A stretch of DNA of 64,000 nucleotides, from the NCBI RefSeq assembly GCF_020080835.1, contig NC_058163.1, forward strand, positions 13,444,925-13,508,924. Direction: 5' to 3'. The number at the start of each line of letters is the position of its first letter. The first letter of the stretch is position 1. The translations under genes were made by a program, and so were the position numbers. Shown one piece after another: positions 33,906-44,296 of the stretch. A model generated the notes under the pieces. It did no database searches and had not been told where the DNA came from. It saw only the letters and a list, made by a program, of their open reading frames with translations. The stretch is from Cotesia glomerata. Its lineage: Eukaryota > Arthropoda > Insecta > Hymenoptera > Braconidae.

Positions 33906-35249
33906 ATATAATTTTTTTCATTATATAGAATTTTAAATTTTGTTAAATAGTTTCGTTTTTTTTAATTTTTTTCTAAAGAATGTTATATCGACGATTTTTA
34001 TTTTGAAAAATTGGATTTTGGAAAATTTTGTTGTGGAGAATGTTACTTTGAAGAATGTAATTTCGGAAAATTTTGAGGACAATCTTTGCTTCTACAGAGT
34101 GCTGGTGGGTTAAAATGACAATTTTGGTTTATAGATTTTAAATTTGCCGCGAAAAATTTCACCCGCTCTGGAGATATCAAACACACCATTCGATCTCAGG
34201 TGAAAAATGTTTTTATTATTTCAATTGATTTTAATTAAAATTAATACCTAAAAAACGTTTGGTCAAAAATCAAAAGTATTTTCTAAAAGTATAATTCTAA
34301 ACTTTCACATACACATAAGTACTTCTGAATTTTTTAAAACATAGTTTCAAACATTTTATTATATTTTGTTTTATAAATTACCCGTAAATTATGATTATTT
34401 ATTTAAATATCAATAAAGTTTTAATAATTAAAAATTTACAACTTAGATGCATTTATTTTATAATACAACAATATTTAATTTGTGTAACATTTATTTCATG
34501 AGTTTTTAATTTTGCGCTCTACCAACATGATTTAGCACCGTGGTTTATGTAATTTTTCCACCGTCCGGGTTGAAGTTAAATAAATATTATACCTGAGGGC
34601 ATTTGCATTACACCGAGTCCAAAAATTTTTGACAGCGCGTATTTAGTTTCTTTTTTATTTCCGTTAGAACTTGAATAATTTGTGTTTTTGTTAAAATTCT
34701 AATAGTATTTGAAAATTAAAATATTTATAAGAAATAAATCATGAAGATATTAACAACTTAATAGTACTCATAATATAATGCAGAATTCATAATATTTGTT
34801 TATTATATGGTTTGAACTGAGCGCGTTATTGGCAAGTAGCGTCACCTACATGATGCAACTAAAAGCATCATGAAGTCGCAAAAGTAGTTCAATGGTTTAG
34901 TATACCCTTAAGTGTAAGTATGTACTTACACCAGATAGAGCGAGTTTTTCCAATCAGGAACTAAAAGTAAATTATATAATAATTATTATAAATATAATTT
35001 TAATCCTCCATTAGAAAAAACTTTGCTTTAATGATATATTCGCTTAATCAGTTAGCCCGGCATCCTCAAATTTGAAACCTCAAGTTTACTACTTAACTAC
35101 TACAGTGTCTGCAGAATATCTCGCGCCGCACTCTAGTGTGTGAAAACAGAAACCACTAAAACTTAATTTCAGACTGGAGTTTCCTGTCTATTCATAAAAT
35201 TACAGCTTTAAACATTTTTTTATAGTTTAAGGATGTCAGATTTTCGCAC
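33906..35249. other. Noncoding AT-rich sequence
   Basis: No ORF or repeat that I can name is seen over about 1.3 kb. A few GC-richer patches (about 34510-34600 and 34815-34945) do not translate into a recognisable protein. Confidence 0.5.
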
Positions 35250-35545
35250 CGAAAAAAGTCCAGATCTAAAATTTGGCGTTGCTATAGTTTATGCTGCTCA
35301 AATTTACCAATTAAAATTAGATTTTATCCTAAAATCGAATCAATAGTAAATTATTACAGTTCACTTTGATGTAATTTATCAATAAAAAACATAATATTTA
35401 AGATATATTTATTTTAATAAATATAAAATTTTCTAACCCTAAAAAAGGGTTCTGCTTACAGTATAGAGACTCGGTCCGTCTGGCGCTTCTATGCTAACGG
35501 ATTTGAACGGTACTTGGCGCACAGACTCTACCGAGTCTGGGGATA
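35250..35545. mobile_element. About 300-bp MITE-like repeat, copy 2
   Basis: The same block order as 22050-22345: AAAAAAGTCCAGATC start, GCTATAGTTTATGCTGCTCA, TTCTGCTTAC, GTCTGGCGC, AACGGATTTGAACGG, CTTGGCGCACAGA, end near GAGTCTGGGG. The TCCAGA...TCTGG termini suggest short inverted ends. Confidence 0.5.
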
Positions 35546-35714
35546 TTTCTTCATAATAATTGTAAGAGTTCTTATCTGGTAATTGAAAAAAAAAATTTAT
35601 AAGCATAGTTAATACTATACGTACCTTAGACTATTTTTTTTCAATTTTGAATACTTACGTCGTCAAAAAAATGAAAATTGTAAAGTATATCGTTTTTAAT
35701 TTTTCAAAATATTT

Positions 35715-38199
35715 TTATTGAGAATCAATACAACAGACTGGGTCGATAACGAATACAGAATTTTCCTTGTTGAAATTTTTGACAGTGTAACACACGTTTT
35801 TCAAATTATCAATGTTAACAACGAATAAGTTTTTTTCTTCAGAAATTTTGCATGAGAGTATTGAATCTATCATAACATCTGAAAAGGTTTCAAAAATCGT
35901 AGTCGTTGTCAATTTGTTTATAATAGCAAAGAATTTGGAATTCTCATCACAACTTTCACATCTACTTTCACAATTGCAAAAGCATAATTGAATAAATTGC
36001 GTTATTATTCCAAAATCGTGGTGCTGTCCATCAGTATATTTAACAAAAGTGGAATTTATCCTTCTTTTACGTTTATATGATTCAGCTTCATATACTATTC
36101 GATCTTTGAATAATCTTTGAAACCCGTAAACTTTTTTAACATCTTCCATTTGATCGGTTAGAAGGGAACAGTGGAGTAAATCATCAGGTAAATTTTGAAT
36201 TTGCTTGCAATCCCCAAGAATGAAAACATTGTCGCAAATTTTTCGTAATTTACGCCTATTCTTCCCACTCAGTTCTAATCGCTCGCAAAATGAAGCAATC
36301 TGAGAGCCAGGAAAAAATGTTCGAATTTTTTCTCGAGTGATATTAATAAATACCGTTATTGCTGACGAGACTTGGAGCTGGACGTATCGAGTTCCATGAA
36401 TTAGTTTTTTCAATAGTCCATTCAGGCCTTCAAACGGATAACATGAAGTAACCCAGAGCGGTCCTAAATTTCGTACAGCATCAGGTAAGTGAAGTAGATG
36501 ATGAAGGTTACAACTCATATGACTTAAACCGTACAGATCTTCGTACCTCCCAACAAACTCTGAAATTAATCGAGATGCCAAAGTAATCATATAATCAGAA
36601 ATACTCTCTTGATGTAACAATGTCATAGCCAAGACTAAAAATTTAAGATGAATGAAATAATTTTTATCCATCAAATCATGAAGTAGAGGCAAACTGTAAT
36701 AGAGGAGAAAAGCACGAAACTCATGTGCTTTCCAATATTTCATGTCGGATATTGATCTTGGTTGTCTAATTACGTTACACGGAGGCCGAATCGAAGAAAT
36801 TCTTGAGTTAATTGTGTCAACGTACCGGTATAAAGAAGCGGGGTGAGTAGCATATTGTTTGTCAAACAATACTGTAAATAATTTTTTGCAAACGCCCAAA
36901 TCAACACAATGCATGGAATCGATTGCAGTTGAATTGATAAAATCATAACAAATTTTTGATAAAAGTGTGGGTCCCTTCACCCCTTTAACTGCTTTCTTCG
37001 TTTGTAATGCTTCTTCCCCGTAATTGACAGTTTCTTCTGTTGAACGAAGTTTTAAATTACGACTGTAACGGTATGACTGGACATAATTAACTTTTTCACT
37101 TGCTATCTCACATTTTTGACACCCGTATCGAGCCATATGAGGAGACATATTCAAAAACTGTGCTTTTGCAGGTAAATCAAGAGTACCACACATGATAAAT
37201 CCTCGAACAAAGATTGGGAGATCAAAGCCAGGAACGTTAAAATGTAAACCTTCATATAAAACGTTGAGCTCATCATAAAACGCAGCCATGAATTTATTAG
37301 CGTCTGGTTTTTCGTAACCAAACCATAACCCAGCTAATATTGTATTTTCAGTTTTGATTCGTTCCATGAACGGTAATTCATTGATGCGCAGAAAAAAAGG
37401 CCAAATATTAAACTTTGAGGACTTAAATGGTGAAACGCCATCTGTGTTCCATGTAAACGAAATATTCGAGCAGAAAGAAAGAAGTTTATTTTTCTTCATC
37501 AAAGATTTGTAAATGTTTCCATCGTAAATATCTTCTTTATTTTCATTGTTCAACTTAGTTCGGCTAAAACGATGGTTTAATAAATTATAAAAACCACTTC
37601 GTAAAAACATTGCTGATAGTTGAGAAAGAATAGACATTGTAATAAAATAAGGAGTGCTGGAATCTTTATCAGTAACGTACTGGCAATGAGAACAATCACT
37701 GCGTTCAGATGATAATGAATGGTGACAACAAGGACAATAAAATTGACGATCATAGTTTATTCTCAAACGATCGAAATATTGTTTAAATTTATATTTCGTT
37801 TTTAAGCAATGGTTAGGTTCGATGCAATGAGCACTAATTAGTAATAAAATGTCTGATAATAGGACATCAGAAATTTTGTGACGTATAGTTAAAAGAAGAA
37901 TCAAAAGTGAGCTCTCCTGAAATGAGAGAGGAGCTCCGGGGTAAAGAGGTTCATTAGAACAATCTTCATCTAACACACTTTCATCAGAATCGGAAGATGA
38001 ATCGTCTCCAATGTCAGAAGTCTGCGAAGATTCACAATCGAAAAAGAATTCATCGCTTCGAGTTGAATTCGAATCCCGAGAATCATGTTCAGAACTCAAA
38101 TCATTTTCTTCTGAGGTAGAAATGGCTCTTTCATTGTACAACAACAATATGTTTTGTTCGCTGTAACCACTGGTGAATAAATCAGGAATAGAAGGATCT
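35715..38199 (-). CDS. CACTA/EnSpm-type transposase, large exon
   Basis: An uninterrupted minus-strand frame of more than 810 codons. The in-frame sequence continues upstream of the first start-like codon to a strong splice acceptor (poly-pyrimidine then TAG) at 38200, so this is the main exon of a spliced gene whose 5' exon is not identified. Order: Ser/Asp/Glu-rich acidic segment (about residues 10-60), cysteine pairs CPCC and CSHC (zinc ribbon, about 135-155), a catalytic core with WNTDGVSPFKSS, a CGTLDLPAKA plus CQKC region, IDSMHCVDLGVCKKL, and the C-terminal region HEFRAFLLYYSLPLL and HMSCNLHHLLHLPDAV with GPLWVTSCYPFEGLNGLL, which resembles the tnp2/DUF4218 part of EnSpm transposases. 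It is related to the broken gene at 6.9-11.5 kb. No lesions were noticed, so it could still encode a functional protein or have been co-opted. Terminal repeats were not located. Confidence 0.75.
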
Positions 38200-38524
38200 A
38201 TAAAAAAAAAGTCATCAACTAAAAATATTTAAGTTAATGAACGTGAAGCTATACTATTGCATAAACACTGAGTCAACGTTTTTTCGAGTGACAAGCTGAC
38301 AGAAAAATCATATTTTAGTCTCTAGACTCCAAAAAATGTATTGCTCTCATCAGAACTATAAGTCGAATAGAATGAAAAAAGATCACATCTAATTCTAAAT
38401 CTTCTGAAAAGCAAATAAAAATTTATCCTTACTTAAGAATCACGAACATCTTCCATAGATAGACATTTATTGAGGATAGAAAAAGCAACAGCGGGAGAGC
38501 TCAAAGAGCTCAAAAATATGTAAC
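38200..38524. other. Presumed intron / upstream region of the transposase gene
   Basis: The acceptor at 38200 implies an intron here. I could not find the preceding exon or donor with confidence. Otherwise it is AT-rich. Confidence 0.4.
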
Positions 38525-39348
38525 GAGCGAAATTTTGAACATTTAGAATTAGCGGAAAGTTACAGGGATGGCCTTTAGGGTGAACCGATTTCCACGTTTT
38601 TTTAGGAGGGCCACAAAATTGTTTCAAAAAAGTCCCAAATTGTTAAATATTTGGAGCTCCAAGCTTGGTACATTTTTGTGACAATTTTTTTTACACGGGT
38701 TAAAAGAGCAATATTTTTGAACTATAAATATTAGTTACTCCAAGAAATCTGAAAATTTTCAGATAAAAATTAATTTACAGCTTCATAGTCGAGATCCCAA
38801 TTATTTTCATTTAAAAAATTCGTGATAAAAATATAACGTTCGAAGATGAACACTTTTCTAGCTCAATTGATTAAAAATCCAAAGATACCCTTATAATCAT
38901 CAGCTCCTCATTCTTCGTCCCTTGATAATATTCAAGAAATTTTAAATAACAACCTCAGCCCAAATCATTTTTCCGCCTTAAGTAATGTTTTAAAAATTAA
39001 ACTGAGCCTGGATCTAACCTAAAATCTACCGCTTTTTGAATAAATGTTTGCTCAACTCGACCGGTATGAACATTATTGATTTCGCCAAACAAATCTTTCT
39101 TCCGCACTCAATAATATTTTTAAAATTCTAAAGATCAAACCAAGCCCGGATCTAACCTTAAATCTACCGCTTATTAATTAATTGGATTTTTTCTAGCTCG
39201 AGAGATGAACCTGAAGTTCTCAACGTTGTTGCACGAACGAATTTGTAAAAAAAAATTTTTGTCTAATTTTGTCCTTTGAAGCTGTAACTCGCTCAAAACC
39301 CTTATATTGTCACCCTACGGACTACCAAAAATCACCAGACCCGTACGA

Positions 39349-39643
39349 GCTCCGGAGCTACCCCTAAAGCCACCCCCAAGTTCAAAAATCATGATAATAA
39401 TTTTAAAAAAATCGTTCCGAGGCTTCTTTGAAGCTGATTTTGGAGTATATTCCTCTGACAGTGACTACGGAGACTACCGAAAACTTTCAGATTCAAACGA
39501 GCTCCGGAGCTACCCCTAAAGGCACCCCCAAGTTCAAAAACCATGGAAATTATTAAGAAAGATCGGTTCCGAGGCTTCTTTGAAGCTGATTTTGGAGTAT
39601 ATTTCTCTGACAGTGACTACGGAGACTACCGAAAACTTTCACG
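39349..39643. repeat. Two-copy tandem duplication of about 150 bp
   Basis: Both copies contain GAGCTCCGGAGCTACCCC, GGCTTCTTTGAAGCTGATTT and GACAGTGACTACGGAGACTA in the same order at a spacing of about 150 bp. They are GC-richer than the surroundings. One copy translates openly for 70 codons, but no family is recognised. Confidence 0.8.
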
Positions 39644-39687
39644 AGAGGTGGGACTTATACGTGACTGAATAAAGTAGTCGGTACTTG

Positions 39688-39759
39688 TCTCGGATAGCTT
39701 AACTGGTAGAGCCCTTGGCGCGTAACCGAGAAATCTGGGTTCGATTCCCAGTCTGGGCT
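39688..39759 (+). tRNA. tRNA-like gene or relic, apparent Thr(CGT)
   Basis: The 72 nt fold as a cloverleaf: acceptor TCTCGGA/TCTGGGC with 6 of 7 pairs (two wobbles, first pair mismatched), D stem GCTT/GAGC, anticodon stem CTTGG/CCGAG with loop CGCGTAA, T stem CTGGG/CCCAG with loop TTCGATT. A T run at 39768-39774 could terminate RNA polymerase III. The loop has G instead of U at position 33, the variable region is one base short, and no discriminator is evident. A pseudogene or the head of a SINE is more likely than a working tRNA. Confidence 0.45.
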
Positions 39760-40331
39760 GTCCGATTATTTTTTCGGTTACAAAATAGGTTCCCACTGAG
39801 TCGGTCCCCCCCTTTCCCCTATTCTGACATTCCCAATTTCCCTAAATTTGCTTTAAATGGCTCGAGAGGTTAAAAGATTATCAACTTCTCCAAACAGCTC
39901 TTAATTCATCACTTAATAATATTTTAAAAATTTACAAGATCAAATTGATCATACATCTAACCTAAAATCTACAGCTTGTTGAATAGTCTTATTTCTCGAT
40001 CAACTCCACTGGCATAAATATTATTAATTTTCCCAAACAACTCTTCTTTTCGCACTCAATAATATTTTAAAGATCAAACTGAGTCCGCATCTAACCTAAA
40101 ATCCGGCGCTCATTAGATAATTGTATTTTTTTAACTCAAGCAGATAAAAAGAATTATCAATTTCTGAACAGATGTTTTTTTCGCATCTCATAATATTTAA
40201 AAAATTTTGATGATATTAAACTGTACCTAGATCTAACTTAAAATCCATCGCTTATTAGAAAATGGGGAAAATGGTTCACCCTAAAGGCCATCCCTGTAAC
40301 TTCCCGCTAATTTTAAGTGTTCAGAATTTGG

Positions 40332-40549
40332 CAAGGAACTTGGTCAACATACTTGGCCAAGATACATGGTCAAGATTCTTATGCCAGGATGGTGACAGAC
40401 TTGGGCCAGCCTGTGCCCAGAATTTGCCCAGATTCTTGGCCCTGAGTCTTCGAATAGACTTACGCAAAAAAACGCAATAGACAACTAACGCGCACCTAAT
40501 CCTCTACTTCCACTTGAATGTGGATAATGAAGCATTGCAATGATGCTCA
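40332..40549. other. Degenerate CTTGGCCAAGA-type words
   Basis: 40320-40450 consists of imperfect ACTTGGCCAAGATTCTTG-like words. A similar composition in the other orientation (TCTGGCCTAATAATCTTGG) lies on the far side of the Polinton at about 61520-61600, suggesting that the two stretches belonged to one locus or to related repeats. Confidence 0.45.
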
Positions 40550-41847
40550 TTTACAGTCGGAGTTATAAAATTTTGAAGTATTTGGATGAGCATAGATAAT
40601 TAAAAAAAAATATTCGAGTAAATAAAAAAAAGGAGCTTGTTGAGAATCGAAAAATGCAGGCCCACCTTTTTTCGATTAATTTTTTTTGAAAATTCCCGGA
40701 GTTATAAAATTTTGAAATATTTGGATGGGCATAAAAAATTCAACAAAAATATTCGAGCAAATAAAAAAAAAAAGCTTGTTGAGAATCGAAAAATGCAGGC
40801 CCGCCTTTTTTGGAATAATTTTTTTTTTTAAATTCCCGGAGTTATAAAATTTTGAAATATTTGGATGACCATAAAAAATTTAAAAAAAATATTTGAGCAA
40901 ATAAAAAAGACGAGTTTGCTTATAATCGAAAAATGCAGGCCCGCCTGTTTTGGATTAATTTTTTTTTTTTAATTCCCGGAGTTATAAAATTTTGAAATAT
41001 TTGGATGGGCATAAAAAATTCAACAAAAATATTTGAGCAAATAAAAAAAAAAAAGCTTGTTGAGAATCGAAAAATGCAGGCCCGCCTTTTTTGGAATAAT
41101 TTTTTTTTTTAAATTCCCGGAGATATAAAATTTTGAAATATTTGGATGACCATAAAAAATTCAAAAAAAATATTTGAGCAAATAAAAAAGACGAGTTTGC
41201 TTATAATCGAAAAATGCAGGCCCGCCTTTTTTGGATTAATTTTTTTTTTTTAATTCCCGGAGTTATAAAATTTTGAAATGTTTGGATGAGCATAAAAAAT
41301 TCAAAAAAAATATTTGAGCAAATAAAAAAATTGAGTTTGCTTACAATCGAAAAATGCAGGCCCGCCTTTTTTGGATTAATTTTTTTTTTAAATCCCGGAG
41401 TTATAAAATTTTGAAATAGTTGGATGAGCATAGAAAATTCAAAGAAAAATATTCGAGCAAATAAAAAAAAAAGAGCTTGTTGAGAATCAAAAAAAGCAGG
41501 CCCGCCTTTTTTGGATTAATTTTTTTTTTAAATTCCCGGAGTTATAAAATTTTGAAATATTTGGATGAGCATAAAAAATTAAAAAGAAATATTCGAGCAT
41601 TAAAAAAAAAGGAGCTTGTTGAGAATCGAAAAATGCAGGCCCGCCTTTTCTGGATTGATTTTTTTCTTTCAAATTCCCGGAGTTATAAAATTTTGAAATG
41701 TTTGGATGAGCATAAAAAATTCAAAGAAAAATATTCGAGCATTAAAAAAAAAGGAGCTTGTTGAGAATCGAAAAATGCAGGCCCGTCTTTTCTGGATTGA
41801 TTTTTTTTTTTTTAAATTCCCGGAGTTATAAAATTTTGAAATATTTG
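40550..41847. repeat. 140-bp satellite array, about 9.5 copies, interrupted by the Polinton
   Basis: GGAGTTATAAAATTTTGAAA recurs at about 40561, 40700, 40840, 40980, 41121, 41261, 41399, 41540, 41681 and 41824, a period of 138-143 bp. Units contain AATCGAAAAATGCAGGCCCG and GAGCATAAAAAATTC. The last unit is cut at 41847 after ATATTTG and continues at 61401 with TATTTGGATGAGCATAAAAA, proving insertion of the Polinton inside a unit. Confidence 0.95.
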
Positions 41848-42374
41848 AGTAGAGGAACAAGGGGGATGCAAACTCAGTCGGTAAAACAGAGCAGTTACCA
41901 CCTGAGTGGTTCGTGTCCATACTAAATTACCGACCATATTTTCAACCCTTTTTTATCATTTGACCATATTTTCAGCCCTTTTTTATCAACCCTTTTGATC
42001 CGCCATCTGGTAGCCGATTTTTTGTATTTTAATTTCCGCCATTTTCCCGCCCCTTTTTAATCAACCATTTTCCCGCGATTTCGTCAACCCTTTGGCCCGC
42101 CATCTCGTAGCCGCCATTTTGACTACAACTCTTTTGTCTCGCGATTTCGTCAGCCATTTTATCCCGCGATTACGTCACCCTTTTAGCCCCGCAATTTCAT
42201 CAGCCATTTTAGCCCCGCGATTTCATCAGCGATTTTATCTCACGATTTCGTCAGCCTTTTTCTGTACACAAGTCCTAACTTGTTAGTGACGTCATTTTCT
42301 GACGCAATAGCTGATGCAATCCTTTATGCGCAATTTACCCCCACTTTTTTATCTTTTATGGTGGTGGTGGGGAT
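41848..42374 (+). repeat. Polinton left terminal inverted repeat
   Basis: Pairs with 60873-61400 at very high identity; the main difference is a few-base indel near 42305 (CAATAGCTGATGC versus CAATTTTTTCTGATGC in the other arm). It contains (i) a tRNA-like block with box-A-like ACTCAGTCGGTAAAAC and box-B-like GGTTCGTGTCC (41870-41918), (ii) about ten degenerate GCGATTTCGTCAGCCATTTT words (42040-42260) and (iii) TGACGTCA at 42287-42295. In Polintons the ends are covalently bound by the terminal protein and serve as replication origins. Confidence 0.95.
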
Positions 42375-42410
42375 TAATGATATAAAATCGACTCGCAATC
42401 GCGAGATCAT
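42375..42410 (+). promoter_or_regulatory. TATA promoter for the 103-aa gene
   Basis: TATAAAA at 42381-42387 just inside the inverted repeat, with an arthropod-initiator-like TCATT near 42408 and the ATG at 42505. The TIR's TGACGTCA lies about 90 bp upstream of the TATA box. Confidence 0.6.
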
Positions 42411-42504
42411 CATTCAATTGTAATTCGTCAGCCTGTGCACTTCAAGTCCGCTAGTGAAAAATTCCGTGATTTAAATATTGAGAGAACCATATTTAACTTG
42501 AAAG

Positions 42505-42816
42505 ATGGAATTAGTTGAGCTCAACAAAATTAATCTTACACCAGGATATCTTCCCACGAAGAAGATCTACGAGCTGGAAGAGGGTGAAATCTACAAGATT
42601 AGTCAATTGAAAACGGTCTCCACCAAGTTTGGCTTGAAATATGTCGCCACAATTGATACAGAATTTCAAATTTTTCTTCCCACTAAAACTGTTAAATTTT
42701 TGAATGCCAATGCTGACATCTTCGCAAAATTAGTGGAATCTATCAACGATGATCTACTTTATCTACACTACGTTCAGAAAAATAATAATATATTTAAATT
42801 TGTAGTTAAATCCTAA
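42505..42816 (+). CDS. Polinton small protein, possible OB-fold DNA-binding protein
   Basis: 103 residues, first gene inside the left terminal repeat. The start ATG is the only good one after the TATA box. An AATAAA signal at 42837-42842 lies 20 nt past the stop. I do not recognise the gene with certainty. The pattern Y.LEEGEIYKISQLKTVSTKFGLKYVA followed by FQIFLPTKTV (here broken for length) looks like the alternating strands of an OB-fold. Insect virus-like elements often carry ssDNA-binding proteins with a TKFG/LP pattern, and replication through protein priming displaces single strands that need coating. The DNA-binding idea is inference only. No cysteine motifs, signal peptide or membrane segment are seen. 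Confidence 0.75.
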   Translation: MELVELNKINLTPGYLPTKKIYELEEGEIYKISQLKTVSTKFGLKYVATIDTEFQIFLPTKTVKFLNANADIFAKLVESINDDLLYLHYVQKNNNIFKFVVKS

Positions 42817-43204
42817 ATGTATGTACAAAAATTGACAATAAAGTCTTATAATTTTACTTATTTATCAATATTAACCTGCTTCAATTTTACTGCCTACTAT
42901 CAATTATTGCTTGATTTCAATTTTTAAATAATAAAATTTATAATAAACTTTACTTATTATTATATATATATTATTATTTTTACATATATGCTATTTTTTT
43001 ATCGTCATGATTTTTGCTATTTTATCAATAATATTTTTCAATTATTATTAAATATATAAACCTTTACTTACCATCATTGGTATTTTTTACTATTATCGTA
43101 TACTTCTAGTAGATTCTTTATTTACATGTTTTAATTTTGTTCTATAAAAAAAATATATAAAAAGACATCGATTTAGTTTTTCCACCTTTAAAATCGTTTA
43201 TTAT
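42817..43204. other. AT-rich intergenic DNA in the Polinton
   Basis: Contains the poly(A) signal of the 103-aa gene and otherwise AT-rich sequence leading into the 99-bp repeats. No gene is seen. Confidence 0.6.
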
Positions 43205-44215
43205 TCAAAACATTAATCATCAGTAAATAACATTACTAGATGAACAAATCAAAAATAATATTGGTAAAAAAAACTTAAAAAATACAGTAGCAAAACATTA
43301 GTATTATTTTTTTTAAATCATCAGTAAATAACATTACTAGATGAACAAATCAAAAAATAATATTGGTAAAAAAAACTTAAAAAATACAGTAGCAAAACAT
43401 TAGTATTATTTTTTAAATCATCAGTAAATAACATTACTAGATGAACAAATCAAAAATAATATTGGTAAAAAAAACTTAAAAAATACAGTAGCAAAACATT
43501 AGTATTATTTTTTAAATCATCAGTAAATAACATTACTAGATGAACAAATCAAAAATAATATTGGTAAAAAAAACTTAAAAAATACAGTAGCAAAACATTA
43601 GTATTATTTTTTAAATCATCAGTAAATAACATTACTAGATGAACAAATCAAAAATAATATTGGTAAAAAAAACTTAAAAAATACAGTAGCAAAACATTAG
43701 TATTATTTTTTTTAAATCATCAGTAAATAACATTACTAGATGAACAAATCAAAAATAATATTGGTAAAAAAACTTAAAAAATACAGTAGCAAAACATTAG
43801 TATTATTTTTTAAATCATCAGTAAATAACATTACTAGATGAACAAATCAAAAATAATATTGGTAAAAAAACTTAAAAAATACAGTAGCAAAACATTAGTA
43901 TTATTTTTTTTAAATCATCAGTAAATAACATTACTAGATGAACAAATCAAAAATAATATTGGTAAAAAAAACTTAAAAAATACAGAACCAAAACATTAAT
44001 ATTATCTTTTAAATCATCAGTAAATAACATTACTAGATGAACAAATCAAAAATAATATTGGTAAAAAAACTTAAAAAATACAGTAGCAAAACATTAGTAT
44101 TATTTTTTAAATCATCAGTAAATAACATTACTAGATGAACAAATCAAAAATAATATTGGTAAAAAAAAAAACTTAAAAAATACAGTAGCAAAACATTAGT
44201 ATTATCGTAATTATC
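43205..44215. repeat. 99-bp tandem repeat array, 10 copies, inside the Polinton
   Basis: The phrase CAGTAAATAACATTACTAGA recurs at 43221, 43322, 43422, 43521, 43620, 43721, 43819, 43919, 44018 and 44116. The spacing varies only with homopolymer length (98-101 bp). Copies are almost identical; one (about 43985) has a few substitutions, and a diverged eleventh lies at about 44239. The units are AT-rich and non-coding. They lie between a rightward gene and the 3' end of a leftward gene. Confidence 0.95.
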
Positions 44216-44296
44216 ATCATCAGTATAATCTATAAGAATATCAGTAAATAACATTATTAAACGAACACATTAAAAAAAAAAATTTGATTCTAATTC

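Larger units (their letters stand above)
38525..40331. mobile_element. Inverted-repeat element with internal tandem duplications
   Basis: 38529-38605 is the reverse complement of 40262-40330 (core GTTACAGGGATGGCCTTTAG, about 65 bp). Between the arms are degenerate repeats of about 130 bp with the phrase ATCTAACCTAAAATCTACCGC (near 39010, 39150, 39955, 40090 and 40235), a 150-bp tandem duplication (39349-39640) and a tRNA-like sequence. No transposase is seen. I cannot tell whether the arms are outer termini or an inner palindrome. Confidence 0.55.

Noticed and set aside
41201..41920. Several ORFs of 60-95 codons in the 140-bp satellite
   Set aside because: They arise from periodic units whose length keeps frames open by chance, on both strands.
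43205..44215. CRISPR-like array
   Set aside because: The whole 99-bp unit repeats without variable spacers, and the context is an insect Polinton.
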